64,000 nucleotides of DNA from Alphaproteobacteria bacterium (lineage in GTDB: Bacteria; Pseudomonadota; Alphaproteobacteria; SMXP01). Made by a program: the position numbers and the translations under genes. Position 1 is the first letter of the stretch, and every line of letters begins with the position of its first letter. Below the pieces are notes generated by a model, which ran no database searches, was not told where the DNA came from, and was given only the letters and a program-made list of their open reading frames with translations. Positions 33,418-41,125 of this stretch are shown here, piece by piece. The DNA is taken from contig JANQPV010000075.1 of NCBI GenBank assembly GCA_028285305.1, forward strand, positions 120,105 to 184,104, given 5' to 3'.

Positions 33418-35757
33418 ATGACCCAGTCGCAGCAAGGTCAAGGTCCCAAAGGTACGATTGCCGCTCGATTTGCGGAATTCGTGTCCGCGTTCACTTGGCG
33501 ACGCCCCCTCCTCGCAATTCTCATCGCGGTCCTTTTGTCGGTCGTTTGGGTCCCCTATGCGTCCAACCTCGCTCCCCAAAGCGATTGGCGGATGTGGTTC
33601 GACCCCGCCGACCCGCTCTACCAGACTTATGATCAAGTAGAAAAAGTCTTTGATCGCACCGATACCGTCTCCTTTACGTTCCACGTGGAAGAGGGAGACC
33701 AGTTCACCCGAGCTCGCTTGAGCGCTATACATCAGCTCACAGAAGAATTGTGGCAGCTCCCCTATGCCACGCGAGTCGATTCGCTCACGAACTTCCAGTA
33801 CAGCTACGCCTCGGGCGATGATATCTTTGTCGAGGATCTTGTTGTCGACCCCGAAGGTCTTTCGGAGGAAGACTTGGGGCGCATTCGCCAAAGGGCGCTG
33901 ATCGAGCCACTCTTAGAGGCGCAACTGTCTAAGGACGGCAAAACCACTGCCGTCGTCGTCACCCATACTCTGCCCATGACCAGTGCGACCGAAACAGGGG
34001 AGGTCCATCAGGCTGCCCAAGTGATCCATGAAAGGCTGGTCAAAGAGAATCCTGACCAACGCATTTTGTATACGGGTTCCATCGCATTAGGAGCAGAGTT
34101 GGAGCGCATCAATGCGGAGGATTTCGGTTTTCGCCTGCCCATCATGTTTGTGCTGATCTCGATTCTGACCGCAATACTTCTGCGCTCCTTCTGGGCAACA
34201 CTGGCCGCTTTATCGGTGGTCATACTGACGATTCTCGCGACCATGGGGTTTGGTGGCCTCGCCGGTTACGGTTTGCACACAGGCACGACGCCCGTGCCAA
34301 TCATACTCTTAACCATCGGATTGGCCGATGCGGTTCATATCGTCGTGACCGCCTTTTCGCTGCAATCGCGAGGATGGGAAAAAGAGGCAGCAATCCGTGA
34401 GAGCGTTCGATTGAATGCGCTCCCTATCGCCCTGACATCCATCACCACAGCCATCGGCTTCTTATCCCTCAACTTCAGCGCCGCCCCGCCCTTTGCGGAA
34501 ATGGGAAATCTGACGGCCTTCGGCGTCCTCTTTGCCATGGTGTTGTCCTTTTGGATAATCCCAGCGACACTAAAGTGGATCCCGGCCCGGACACCTCGCA
34601 AAGAACGTGAACGGACAACGCTCATAGACTGGATCGCTCAGTTTCCCATCCGCTTGCCGCATCTGTCCCTCCTACTTTCATTAGGCGTTTTGATCCTCGT
34701 TGCCATACAAATCCGCTCGATCGAGCTCAATGACCACTTTGTCGGCTACTTCCCGGAGAGCACGGAGATCAGACAACATATCAATTTCACGGAAACCGTC
34801 CTGCCGGGATCGGGTCAGATCCTCATGGTGATTGACTCCAAACAGTCAGGCGGAATTGCTGACCCCATATATCTGTCTTACGTCTCTCAGCTCGCAGAGT
34901 GGCTGAGAACTCAGCCGGAGGTCACATTTGTCAATTCAATCGACCTCGTCTTCAAGAAACAAAATCAGAATATGAACGGCGGAGACCCAGCCTACTACTC
35001 GATTCCGCAGGATCAGCAGACGGCCTCGCAATATTTGTTGCTTTACGAAATGTCCTTGCGACAAGGCCAAGATCTAAACAATCAGATCAATGTCGACAAA
35101 TCGAAGTCCCTCATGTCGATCAATGTCTATGAGCGCCCGAGCGCCGAGATGAAGGAACTTGAAGCACGCATTCTGGAATGGGTAGACCAAAACTTCCCGC
35201 CCTCCATAGATGCGGTGACAACGGGCGCGAACATCATGTTCAGCCACATCAACCTAAGTAACATCCGATCAATGTTGCTGGGCAGTGCGGTTGCGATATT
35301 TCTGATCTCGCTGATTACCGCAATAGCCATCAGAAACACACGCCTCGGGGGCTTAAGCCTAGTGGTCAACATCACGCCGATCATCATGGCTTTTGGGACT
35401 TGGGCGTATTTGGTGGGCGAGATCAATTTTGCCGCGTCGGTGGTGGCGGCGGTCACGATTGGGATCGTGGTCGATTTCACGATTCACTTCCTGTCCAAGT
35501 ATCGGCTCATTTTGCTTGAGCAACATCTCACAGAAAAGGAGGCAGTGGAGGAGACCTTCGGCACGGTCGGTTATGCGCTCGTGGTATTGACGGTTGTGTT
35601 GTCAGTCGGCTTCTTCTTTGTGGGTCTCTCCGATTTCGGCATTAGTCAGGCCATAGGGCGTTTGGTTGCCCTTGCGGTCTTGTTCGGTCTGTTCATGGAC
35701 TTCTTCTTTATGCCCGCCGCACTCATTGTGTTCCGGCGGTTCTTCGCAGTTCGTTAA
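33418..35757 (+). CDS. RND/MMPL-family exporter
   Basis: A 779-residue membrane transporter with the duplicated architecture of the HAE3/MMPL group: a first helix TWRRPLLAILIAVLLSVVWV, a periplasmic loop, then about five helices (from FGFRLPIMFVLISILTAILLRSF to AFGVLFAMVLSFWIIPA), repeated after LSLLLSLGVLILVAIQI, with NITPIIMAFGTWAYLV and a GIVVDFTIHFLSKYR motif whose Asp is the proton-relay type residue. IGLADAVHIVV is the equivalent in the first half. These proteins export lipids, hopanoids or hydrophobic toxins by proton motive force. No periplasmic adaptor or outer-membrane channel is adjacent. It closes the SufR-like/VOC operon. Confidence 0.87.
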   Translation: MTQSQQGQGPKGTIAARFAEFVSAFTWRRPLLAILIAVLLSVVWVPYASNLAPQSDWRMWFDPADPLYQTYDQVEKVFDRTDTVSFTFHVEEGDQFTRARLSAIHQLTEELWQLPYATRVDSLTNFQYSYASGDDIFVEDLVVDPEGLSEEDLGRIRQRALIEPLLEAQLSKDGKTTAVVVTHTLPMTSATETGEVHQAAQVIHERLVKENPDQRILYTGSIALGAELERINAEDFGFRLPIMFVLISILTAILLRSFWATLAALSVVILTILATMGFGGLAGYGLHTGTTPVPIILLTIGLADAVHIVVTAFSLQSRGWEKEAAIRESVRLNALPIALTSITTAIGFLSLNFSAAPPFAEMGNLTAFGVLFAMVLSFWIIPATLKWIPARTPRKERERTTLIDWIAQFPIRLPHLSLLLSLGVLILVAIQIRSIELNDHFVGYFPESTEIRQHINFTETVLPGSGQILMVIDSKQSGGIADPIYLSYVSQLAEWLRTQPEVTFVNSIDLVFKKQNQNMNGGDPAYYSIPQDQQTASQYLLLYEMSLRQGQDLNNQINVDKSKSLMSINVYERPSAEMKELEARILEWVDQNFPPSIDAVTTGANIMFSHINLSNIRSMLLGSAVAIFLISLITAIAIRNTRLGGLSLVVNITPIIMAFGTWAYLVGEINFAASVVAAVTIGIVVDFTIHFLSKYRLILLEQHLTEKEAVEETFGTVGYALVVLTVVLSVGFFFVGLSDFGISQAIGRLVALAVLFGLFMDFFFMPAALIVFRRFFAVR

Positions 35758-35866
35758 CGGCGCTTTCAGTTTTGGGTCTGTTCCAAAATTGACTAGGGGA
35801 ACTGAGACGCGCGGAATCCAGCGAACAGTGAACCATTCGCATGCGGCTGAAGCCGATTCTTGTTAC

Positions 35867-35970
35867 TAGAGCCGTTTTGGTTTTGACGGAAACACAAAAC
35901 GGCTCCAGATTCCTTGTTTTTCGCGTTTCCTGACGGTGAACCGGAATCCACTTCACCTGGAAACGCTCTA
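35867..35970. repeat. Dispersed 100-base double-hairpin repeat, copy 2
   Basis: From TAGAGCCGTTTTGG to AAACGCTCTA, 104 bases. The first hairpin pairs GAGCCGTTTTG with CAAAACGGCTC; the second pairs GCGTTTCC with GGAAACGC around GGTGAACCGGAATCCACTTCACC, itself a dyad. It matches 18823-18921 in layout and in most loop bases and shares its first hairpin, in reverse, with 58982-59024. Confidence 0.7.
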
Positions 35971-36013
35971 GGGTCTCGGAAACTCGTTGATGCTTGAATT
36001 CTGCGAGGTCTGA

Positions 36014-36388
36014 TTATGTTGAAAGGTCCTGTGCCAGCATAAGAGCATTGCCGTCTGGATCGTAGAATGTTGCGAGACTGACCATTCCTTCAATCGTCTC
36101 GGTTTCTCCGTCGAAATTCACATCCGCATCCTCTAAAGCTGCACGCGCAACCGCGATGTCGGCTACGCCAAAGACAGGAATAGAGTTGCCGGGTGTGGGC
36201 TCCGACTGTTCCCCCAATCCCAGCGTCACTCCTTCCGTATGGGTTCGCATTTCGCTCCATCCGGCTTCGTCGATATGAGCGACCAGTTGGAAACCAAGCA
36301 TCTTTTGGTACCATTCGGCACTTGCATGCCGGTCCCGAACCGAAAGAGCCAAAGTGATTGTGTTGTCTAGAGAAACGACCGGCATCAT
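36014..36388 (-). CDS. VOC-family protein, glyoxalase-like
   Basis: A 124-residue VOC protein: ITLALSVRDRHASAEWYQKMLGF, GWSEMRTHTEGVTLGLGEQ, IPVFGVADIAVARAALEDADVNF and VSLATFYDPDGNALMLAQD. The pattern and the DPDGN turn are standard for the superfamily; the substrate is unknown. I use ATG 36388 (or the adjoining ATG 36385) because AAAGGAAAG precedes it and the longer frame (to 36571) runs through the divergent regulator. Divergent from an HxlR-like regulator with a 13-base dyad between the starts, so expression is presumably induced by the regulator's ligand. Confidence 0.75.
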   Translation of the reverse strand: MMPVVSLDNTITLALSVRDRHASAEWYQKMLGFQLVAHIDEAGWSEMRTHTEGVTLGLGEQSEPTPGNSIPVFGVADIAVARAALEDADVNFDGETETIEGMVSLATFYDPDGNALMLAQDLST

Positions 36389-36408
36389 GCTTTCCTTTGT
36401 AGCAAAAG

Positions 36409-36421
36409 TATAGTAACTATA
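36409..36421. promoter_or_regulatory. HxlR-type dyad TATAGT-A-ACTATA
   Basis: A perfect 13-base palindrome in the 37 bases between the divergent VOC and HxlR-like genes. HxlR-family regulators such as YodB, CatR and HypR bind related GTAACTATA-type dyads over promoters, so this is a plausible operator for both genes. Confidence 0.55.
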
Positions 36422-36425
36422 TTTC

Positions 36426-36968
36426 ATGGATATAGAGCTTCTTGTCAACCTCACATCCAAAGCCTGGTCGTTAAAAATTCTGGCCCTTTTGCATTCTGGC
36501 GTCCCGGGGCGGCAGGCTCCCTTGATAGCGGCGACCAGAGCGAGCCGCACCTCGTTTGCATCGAGTCTCAATCATCTGGTTCGACTTGGATTGCTTGAGA
36601 AAAACCCAGGACATGGTCATCCATTACGGCCGGAGTTTCGGTTGACCCCCACAGGTGCAATGGCCGCTGCAATGGCAGCGAGAATTGTGGAGATTGTACC
36701 CGATGACAAGGCGTTCGCCATCATAAGGCGGAGTTGGGCAGTACCCATTCTTGCAATAACGGAGTTACCGAAACGCTTTTCGGTCATCAAATCTGGACTG
36801 GGAGCGATCACGGATCGCGCCTTATCCACATCATTATTCGTATTGGAAGAACAGGAGTGGCTTAAGCGCGAAATAGATATCTCCCAGCGTTCTCCGTACC
36901 CGACATATTATGCGGTGAATGCAGGCAAGGAAATCAACCGAGCAATTGGATTGAGCATCAAGCCGTAA
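36426..36968 (+). CDS. HxlR-like transcriptional regulator with two winged helices
   Basis: A 180-residue regulator in which two winged-helix units seem fused: LVNLTSKAWSLKILALLHSG with ATRASRTSFASSLNHLVRLGLLEKN and the wing FRLTPTG, then RRSWAVPILAITELPKRFSVIKSGLGAITDRALSTSLFVLEEQEWLKR with PTYYAVN. Single-domain HxlR proteins work as dimers, so this protein may act as a pseudo-dimer. It contains no cysteine, so unlike YodB or HypR it cannot sense electrophiles through a thiol. It begins five bases after the dyad at 36409-36421 and is divergent from a VOC gene. Confidence 0.7.
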   Translation: MDIELLVNLTSKAWSLKILALLHSGVPGRQAPLIAATRASRTSFASSLNHLVRLGLLEKNPGHGHPLRPEFRLTPTGAMAAAMAARIVEIVPDDKAFAIIRRSWAVPILAITELPKRFSVIKSGLGAITDRALSTSLFVLEEQEWLKREIDISQRSPYPTYYAVNAGKEINRAIGLSIKP

Positions 36969-37037
36969 AGTCCAATTCTAGCGAGGATCTAGCTCGCCCA
37001 GCAAAAGGGAATCAAAAGGATTCAATGAATTTGGAGC

Positions 37038-37574
37038 CTAGACCTTCACACGGTAGAGCGAACTAACGAGCCCCGAGGAAAAGCTGCGCGTTTCAACGTG
37101 TTCTAGGAATACATCCGTTTCCAGCATGCCAAACAATGGCACGCCTCGTCCGATTAATCGAGGCAACCGCGCAATTCTCAACGTGTCGATGAGTCCGTTG
37201 CGCAAAAAGGACTGGATTGTTTGTCCGCCATCGACGTAAACACTGTGCCACCCTTTTTGGTTGAGCTCAGCCATCAGAACTTGCGGCTCAGCTGTTGTCA
37301 CTTTTATGAACTCACGCAACGTAGCCGGAATAGCGTCCGCGTCTAACGTTCTGCTCAGAACAAATACAGGCTTTGTGTACGGCCAGTCTTGAAAGGTAAG
37401 TACCTTTTCAAAGGTCTTGCGGCCCATGATCAATCCATCGACTGACTCCATCATTGCGTCGTAGCCGTGGTCTTCGCCAGCGGCATCGATCTCATGAAGC
37501 CAGTCAATATCACCATCAGGACGAGCTATAAAGCCGTCCAGGCTGGTTGCGATAAAGACATGCCCTGTCGTCAT
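37038..37574 (-). CDS. Dihydrofolate-reductase-fold (RibD C-terminal-like) reductase
   Basis: A 178-residue protein: VFIATSLDGFIARPDGDIDWLHE (NADPH-binding opening), YDAMMESVDGLIMGRKTFEKVLTF, PVFVLSR and VYVDGGQTIQSFLRNGLIDTLRIARLPRLIGRGVPLFG. This is the RibD C-terminal/DHFR-like family, whose free-standing members are uncharacterised NADPH reductases of pteridine-like or other small molecules. The motif VDGG and the DG(F/Y)IA opening are intact. It stands alone, with 170 bases to the DUF3501 gene and no obvious partner. Confidence 0.8.
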   Translation of the reverse strand: MTTGHVFIATSLDGFIARPDGDIDWLHEIDAAGEDHGYDAMMESVDGLIMGRKTFEKVLTFQDWPYTKPVFVLSRTLDADAIPATLREFIKVTTAEPQVLMAELNQKGWHSVYVDGGQTIQSFLRNGLIDTLRIARLPRLIGRGVPLFGMLETDVFLEHVETRSFSSGLVSSLYRVKV

Positions 37575-37744
37575 AAAGTGGATCCGTTCGCGGGTTCCAA
37601 GGCCATTTCACAATGTAAGACAGCCTAAGCAATGACTAAAGAGTACATTAATCGAACATCAGAACGAAGTGATCGCATAGGCCTATTGGCAAGTACTGCC
37701 TTCTTCCGAGACATGGGATCAATTGGATTTGGTAGGTATGGATC

Positions 37745-38335
37745 CTAGTCTAAATCCCCCGCCAGTTCCTGGCGCACGGTCTCCGGCATCATCGCCATAT
37801 GCTGATAGCCTTCTTGCTGAATGGCCAGCATGATCTGGGGGCCTTCCTTGGAAAAGGCGGACTTTTGCTCGGGCGAGAGAGGGAAGTGCAGGAAGTGCAC
37901 GGAGGAAGCCTTTCCGTCTGCGGAGGTTCGATCAACATCCTCTTCCGCAAAGGCTTTGACATCCTCATCACCAATCTTGAGGATAACCGACTCTTCAACG
38001 CCGCCGAGCCGGGACAAAATCGATTTGCGCCGCACCGGGTCGTCGATCTCGAACATCATTGTTGCCACCAACTCCGATCCGTTGGGAATAAGGGGGTTAT
38101 AGGCGGCCAGTTCATCGGCAATCTGATCTTCTCCCCCCTTTTCAATGAAAAGCATCTCGTGGATTTGCTGCCACATCGTTGCGTAGTTCTCGAAATAAAA
38201 CGTGACGTAGGGCCCAACTTCCATGCGCCGGTTGCGTTTGGTTTCGACCATCGCTGCCCTTCGCTCTTTCCGCACTTTGGCGTAGGCGTCCATCGACAGG
38301 ACATCGTCTCGGGTGATTTTCCGGGGATGGGTCAT
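37745..38335 (-). CDS. DUF3501 family protein
   Basis: A 196-residue protein opening RKITRDDVLSMDAYAKVRKERRAAMVETKRNRRMEVGPYVTFYFENYATMWQQIHEM, the DUF3501 pattern. No catalytic motif is evident. It is the last gene of a probable operon with the rubrerythrin and Fe-S reductase genes, ending 11 bases beyond the Fe-S gene, the arrangement in which DUF3501 is usually found. The combination suggests a role in peroxide or iron-sulfur redox stress; that is inference from context. Confidence 0.85.
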   Translation of the reverse strand: MTHPRKITRDDVLSMDAYAKVRKERRAAMVETKRNRRMEVGPYVTFYFENYATMWQQIHEMLFIEKGGEDQIADELAAYNPLIPNGSELVATMMFEIDDPVRRKSILSRLGGVEESVILKIGDEDVKAFAEEDVDRTSADGKASSVHFLHFPLSPEQKSAFSKEGPQIMLAIQQEGYQHMAMMPETVRQELAGDLD

Positions 38336-38346
38336 GATAGGTCAAC

Positions 38347-39696
38347 TCATGTTTCTTGAGTGAGGCCATAGGCCTTCGCGAAAAGCTCAATTGGATGACA
38401 TGTTGTCTTGGTCTTCGGTGCGTCCTCATCGATCAAAGCCATACCTTGACCAATATGATCGGCCGCGAGCGGACATTCGCTCACCACATATGCGGCCTCG
38501 TTCTTCAAGGCGGTGCGGGCCACCGGCTTGCCAACCTTAAGGGCGGTATCGAAGTTCTTCTTCATCACGCCCCACGTGCCGCCGTGTCCGGCGCATCGCT
38601 CGATCACTTGTGGCTCGCAGTCAGGGATGAGTTTGAGCATGTCGACGGCTTTGGCACCCATATTTTGTGCCCGCGCATGGCACGACAAGTGAACGGTAAC
38701 ATTCTGATCCAATGGGCCCAAGCCCTTGGACAAACCCTCTTTCTTGGCCAGATCCACGATATATTCCGGCACGTCGAAGGTGGATTGGGCGAGCGTCTTG
38801 AGACCGTCATGGTCCGGCGCGAGGAGGGGCCACTCGAATTTAACCATCAGAGCACAGGACGGCACGAGCGCAATGACGTCGTAGCCCTCCTCAACCCAAG
38901 GCAAGAGTTTTTCCGCCACTTTGTCAGCGTGTTGAACAGTGGATTCAATATCGCCTTTTTCAAGTTTCGGCATGCCACAGCAACCTGGATGCACGACTTC
39001 TGTTTCGACCCCGTTCTCAGCGAGCACGGCTCGCGCGGCGAGGCCGATCTCCGTATTGTTGAAGTTGCCGTAACACGTTGCATAGATAACCGCTTTTCGG
39101 CCATAGGCCGGCGCATCAGGGTTCGGCTCTAAAGGCAAGGACTTATCCAGCAAAGATAACGTCTGCCCACGGAAGGTGGGCAAAGAGGCTCTCTTGTCGA
39201 TGCCCGTGAGCGATTCCATTACCCCCCGCGTGAACTCGTTTTCAGTATTGGTCGCCCAATTGACAATTGGCGACACGGCGCGGGCCAACTGGCCGTTTCG
39301 ATCCGTCTTAGAGAGCTGTTCTTCAACGAAGTTTGTCTCGCCGTGCTTACGCTTCGCGTAGCGATATCGCAGCATCAAGTGGGGAAAATCGAGGTTGAAT
39401 TCGTGCGGGGGAACATACGGGCACTTGGTCATAAAACAGAGGTCGCAGAGTGTGCACCCATCGACCACGTGTTCGAAATCCTCACTGTCAACGCTATCGA
39501 GCTCCATCGACTCTGAGTCATCAATCAAATCAAACAAGCGCGGGAAGGAATCGCATAAGTTAAAGCATCGGCGACACCCATGGCAGATATCGAACACGCG
39601 GCGCAATTCCTCGTCGAGGAGGTCCGCATTCACAAAATCCGGGTCTTTCCAGGGTACAGGATGCCGTACGGGCGCTTCTAAGCTGCCTTCTCTCAT
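38347..39696 (-). CDS. Heterodisulfide-reductase-related Fe-S protein
   Basis: A 449-residue protein with two N-terminal [4Fe-4S] motifs, CHGCRRCFNLC (about 38-48) and CTLCDLCFMTKCP (about 82-94), and two C-terminal CCG domains: VIYATCYGNFNNTE ... VVHPGCCGMPKLEKGD and VTVHLSCHARAQN ... VIERCAGHGGTWG. This is the GlpC/HdrD/LutA fold, in which electrons pass through the clusters to a disulfide or quinone. No flavoprotein partner is adjacent, so its donor is unknown. It lies between rubrerythrin and DUF3501 and would suit electron delivery to rubrerythrin. A stable hairpin precedes its start in the intercistronic gap. Confidence 0.86.
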   Translation of the reverse strand: MREGSLEAPVRHPVPWKDPDFVNADLLDEELRRVFDICHGCRRCFNLCDSFPRLFDLIDDSESMELDSVDSEDFEHVVDGCTLCDLCFMTKCPYVPPHEFNLDFPHLMLRYRYAKRKHGETNFVEEQLSKTDRNGQLARAVSPIVNWATNTENEFTRGVMESLTGIDKRASLPTFRGQTLSLLDKSLPLEPNPDAPAYGRKAVIYATCYGNFNNTEIGLAARAVLAENGVETEVVHPGCCGMPKLEKGDIESTVQHADKVAEKLLPWVEEGYDVIALVPSCALMVKFEWPLLAPDHDGLKTLAQSTFDVPEYIVDLAKKEGLSKGLGPLDQNVTVHLSCHARAQNMGAKAVDMLKLIPDCEPQVIERCAGHGGTWGVMKKNFDTALKVGKPVARTALKNEAAYVVSECPLAADHIGQGMALIDEDAPKTKTTCHPIELFAKAYGLTQET

Positions 39697-39723
39697 GGGT
39701 CGGTCTTTTCTAGATGGGATAAT

Positions 39724-39743
39724 GGGGCGGGATGTCCCGCCCC
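39724..39743. other. Intercistronic GC hairpin between rubrerythrin and Fe-S genes
   Basis: GGGGCGGGA-TG-TCCCGCCCC, a nine-pair stem in the 58-base gap. On the transcribed (minus) strand no T-run follows the stem, so it is not a canonical terminator; it more likely sets mRNA processing or stability so that rubrerythrin is expressed more than the downstream genes. Confidence 0.5.
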
Positions 39744-39754
39744 GAAAAAAGGAC

Positions 39755-40174
39755 TTAGTCGTCCAGATTGTCTAAAGCCTTTTGGAAGCGGCCTGCGTGG
39801 GAGCGCTCAGCTTTGGCCAACGTTTCGAACCAGTCGGCGATTTCTTCGAAACCTTCTTCACGGGCCGTACGGGCCATTCCCGGATACATGTCTGTATACT
39901 CATGAGTTTCACCGGCAACGGCGGCCTTTAAGTTGTCGGCGGTTGTGCCGATCGGTTCCCCGGTTGCGGGATCTCCAACCTCTTCGAGAAACTCCAAATG
40001 CCCGTGGGCATGACCGGTCTCGCCTTCTGCTGTGGAGCGAAAAACGGTAGCCACATCGTTATAGCCTTCGACGTCAGCCTTTTGGGCAAAGTATAGATAA
40101 CGGCGATTGGCTTGGCTTTCACCTGCGAACGCTTCTTTTAGGTTATCGAGAGTTTTAGTTCCTGCTAGTCCCAT
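39755..40174 (-). CDS. Rubrerythrin family protein, short form without rubredoxin domain
   Basis: A 139-residue ferritin-like diiron protein: [103 protein letters not shown]. The Glu and ExxH ligands of the four-helix bundle are all present, but the C-terminal rubredoxin iron site of classical rubrerythrin is missing, so another protein must donate electrons. It reduces hydrogen peroxide. It leads an operon with the Fe-S reductase and DUF3501 genes, and an Irr-type box sits 90 bases upstream. Confidence 0.9.
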   Translation of the reverse strand: MGLAGTKTLDNLKEAFAGESQANRRYLYFAQKADVEGYNDVATVFRSTAEGETGHAHGHLEFLEEVGDPATGEPIGTTADNLKAAVAGETHEYTDMYPGMARTAREEGFEEIADWFETLAKAERSHAGRFQKALDNLDD

Positions 40175-40263
40175 TCTTCCACTCCATCGTAAGGGGTCTC
40201 ACAAAAGCATTTACGTGATTTACGCCCGATCCACACTTCCGGATCTGGCGGCAAAGAAATAAA

Positions 40264-40278
40264 TTAGAACAATTCTAA
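40264..40278. promoter_or_regulatory. Irr-type iron control element upstream of rubrerythrin operon
   Basis: TTAGAA-CAA-TTCTAA, with flanks giving ATTAGAACAATTCTAAA, matches 13 of 14 fixed positions of the TTTAGAA-N3-TTCTAAA box bound by the iron regulator Irr in Alphaproteobacteria. It lies 90 bases before the rubrerythrin start. Irr is known to repress related diiron proteins such as MbfA under low iron, so iron-dependent expression of this operon is predicted. Confidence 0.6.
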
Positions 40279-40327
40279 AATAGGCAGCGTGCACCGTCAA
40301 GGGAAAGTCATCCGTCAACAGTAGGAA

Positions 40328-41095
40328 TCACGCCGTCGCACCGCCGTCGACATTGAACTCGGCACCGGTCGCAAATGACGACTCATCCGACGCAAGATAG
40401 AGCACCACGCTGGCGACTTCATCCGGTTGCCCGAGACGCCCCACCGGATGAGCAGCAGCAAATCCAGCTAGCGTTTCCTCGGGATTGGGAACTTGTGCCA
40501 AAACCTTATCAATGATGGGTGTATGAATAGCGCCGGGATGAACGGAATTGCAGCGAATATCATACTTTTGTTCTGCACAATGAAGAGCCGCCGATTTGGT
40601 GATCATCGTAACCGCGGCTTTCGCCGCGTTATAGGCGACGAGCGTAGATGACGCTTGCTGGCCTGCAATAGACGAGATGTTGATGATCGATCCGCCGCCC
40701 GTTTTCTTCATGGATCCAATGCCGAGTTTTGTTCCCAGAAAGACCCCGTCCACGTCGATCCGAAACGTTGTGTGCAGATCTTCAAGAGAAATCGACTCGA
40801 TATCGCCCATAATGGTTATGCCGGCATTGTTGATGAGAATGTCGATCTTCCCAAGATCTGTTTCCGCCTGTTTAATTGCATTCTCCCACTGCTCGGTGCT
40901 TGTCACATCATGGGCAATGGCCATCGCCTGGCGATCGTTGCCGGCAACTTCTTTGGCCACGGCCACAACGGCGTCTTCATCAATATCCGTCAATAACAGG
41001 CTGGCGCCCTCTTGCGCCAATCGTTCCGCAAAGGCTCTGCCAAGCCCCGAGCCAGCTCCGGTAATAAGTGCTGTCTTTCCTTCCACCCGTCCCAT
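40328..41095 (-). CDS. SDR-family oxidoreductase
   Basis: A 255-residue classical SDR: TGAGSGLGRAFAERLAQEG (12-30), LLTDIDEDAV, an NNAGITIMGD core, ISSIAG, YNAAKAA (Tyr and Lys of the active site), HPGAIHTPI and the C-terminal VDGGA. An aspartate after the second strand (LTDID) predicts NAD+ preference, as in bacterial 3-alpha/20-beta-hydroxysteroid and cyclohexanol dehydrogenases. AAGGAG precedes the start. It stands alone between the Irr-type box and a symporter gene. Confidence 0.9.
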   Translation of the reverse strand: MGRVEGKTALITGAGSGLGRAFAERLAQEGASLLLTDIDEDAVVAVAKEVAGNDRQAMAIAHDVTSTEQWENAIKQAETDLGKIDILINNAGITIMGDIESISLEDLHTTFRIDVDGVFLGTKLGIGSMKKTGGGSIINISSIAGQQASSTLVAYNAAKAAVTMITKSAALHCAEQKYDIRCNSVHPGAIHTPIIDKVLAQVPNPEETLAGFAAAHPVGRLGQPDEVASVVLYLASDESSFATGAEFNVDGGATA

Positions 41096-41125
41096 AATCC
41101 TATCTCCTTGTACGAATGATCAATT

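Noticed and set aside
39724..39743. Hairpin as a rho-independent terminator of rubrerythrin
   Set aside because: The T-run precedes the stem on the transcribed strand and none follows it, so it is listed only as an intercistronic hairpin.
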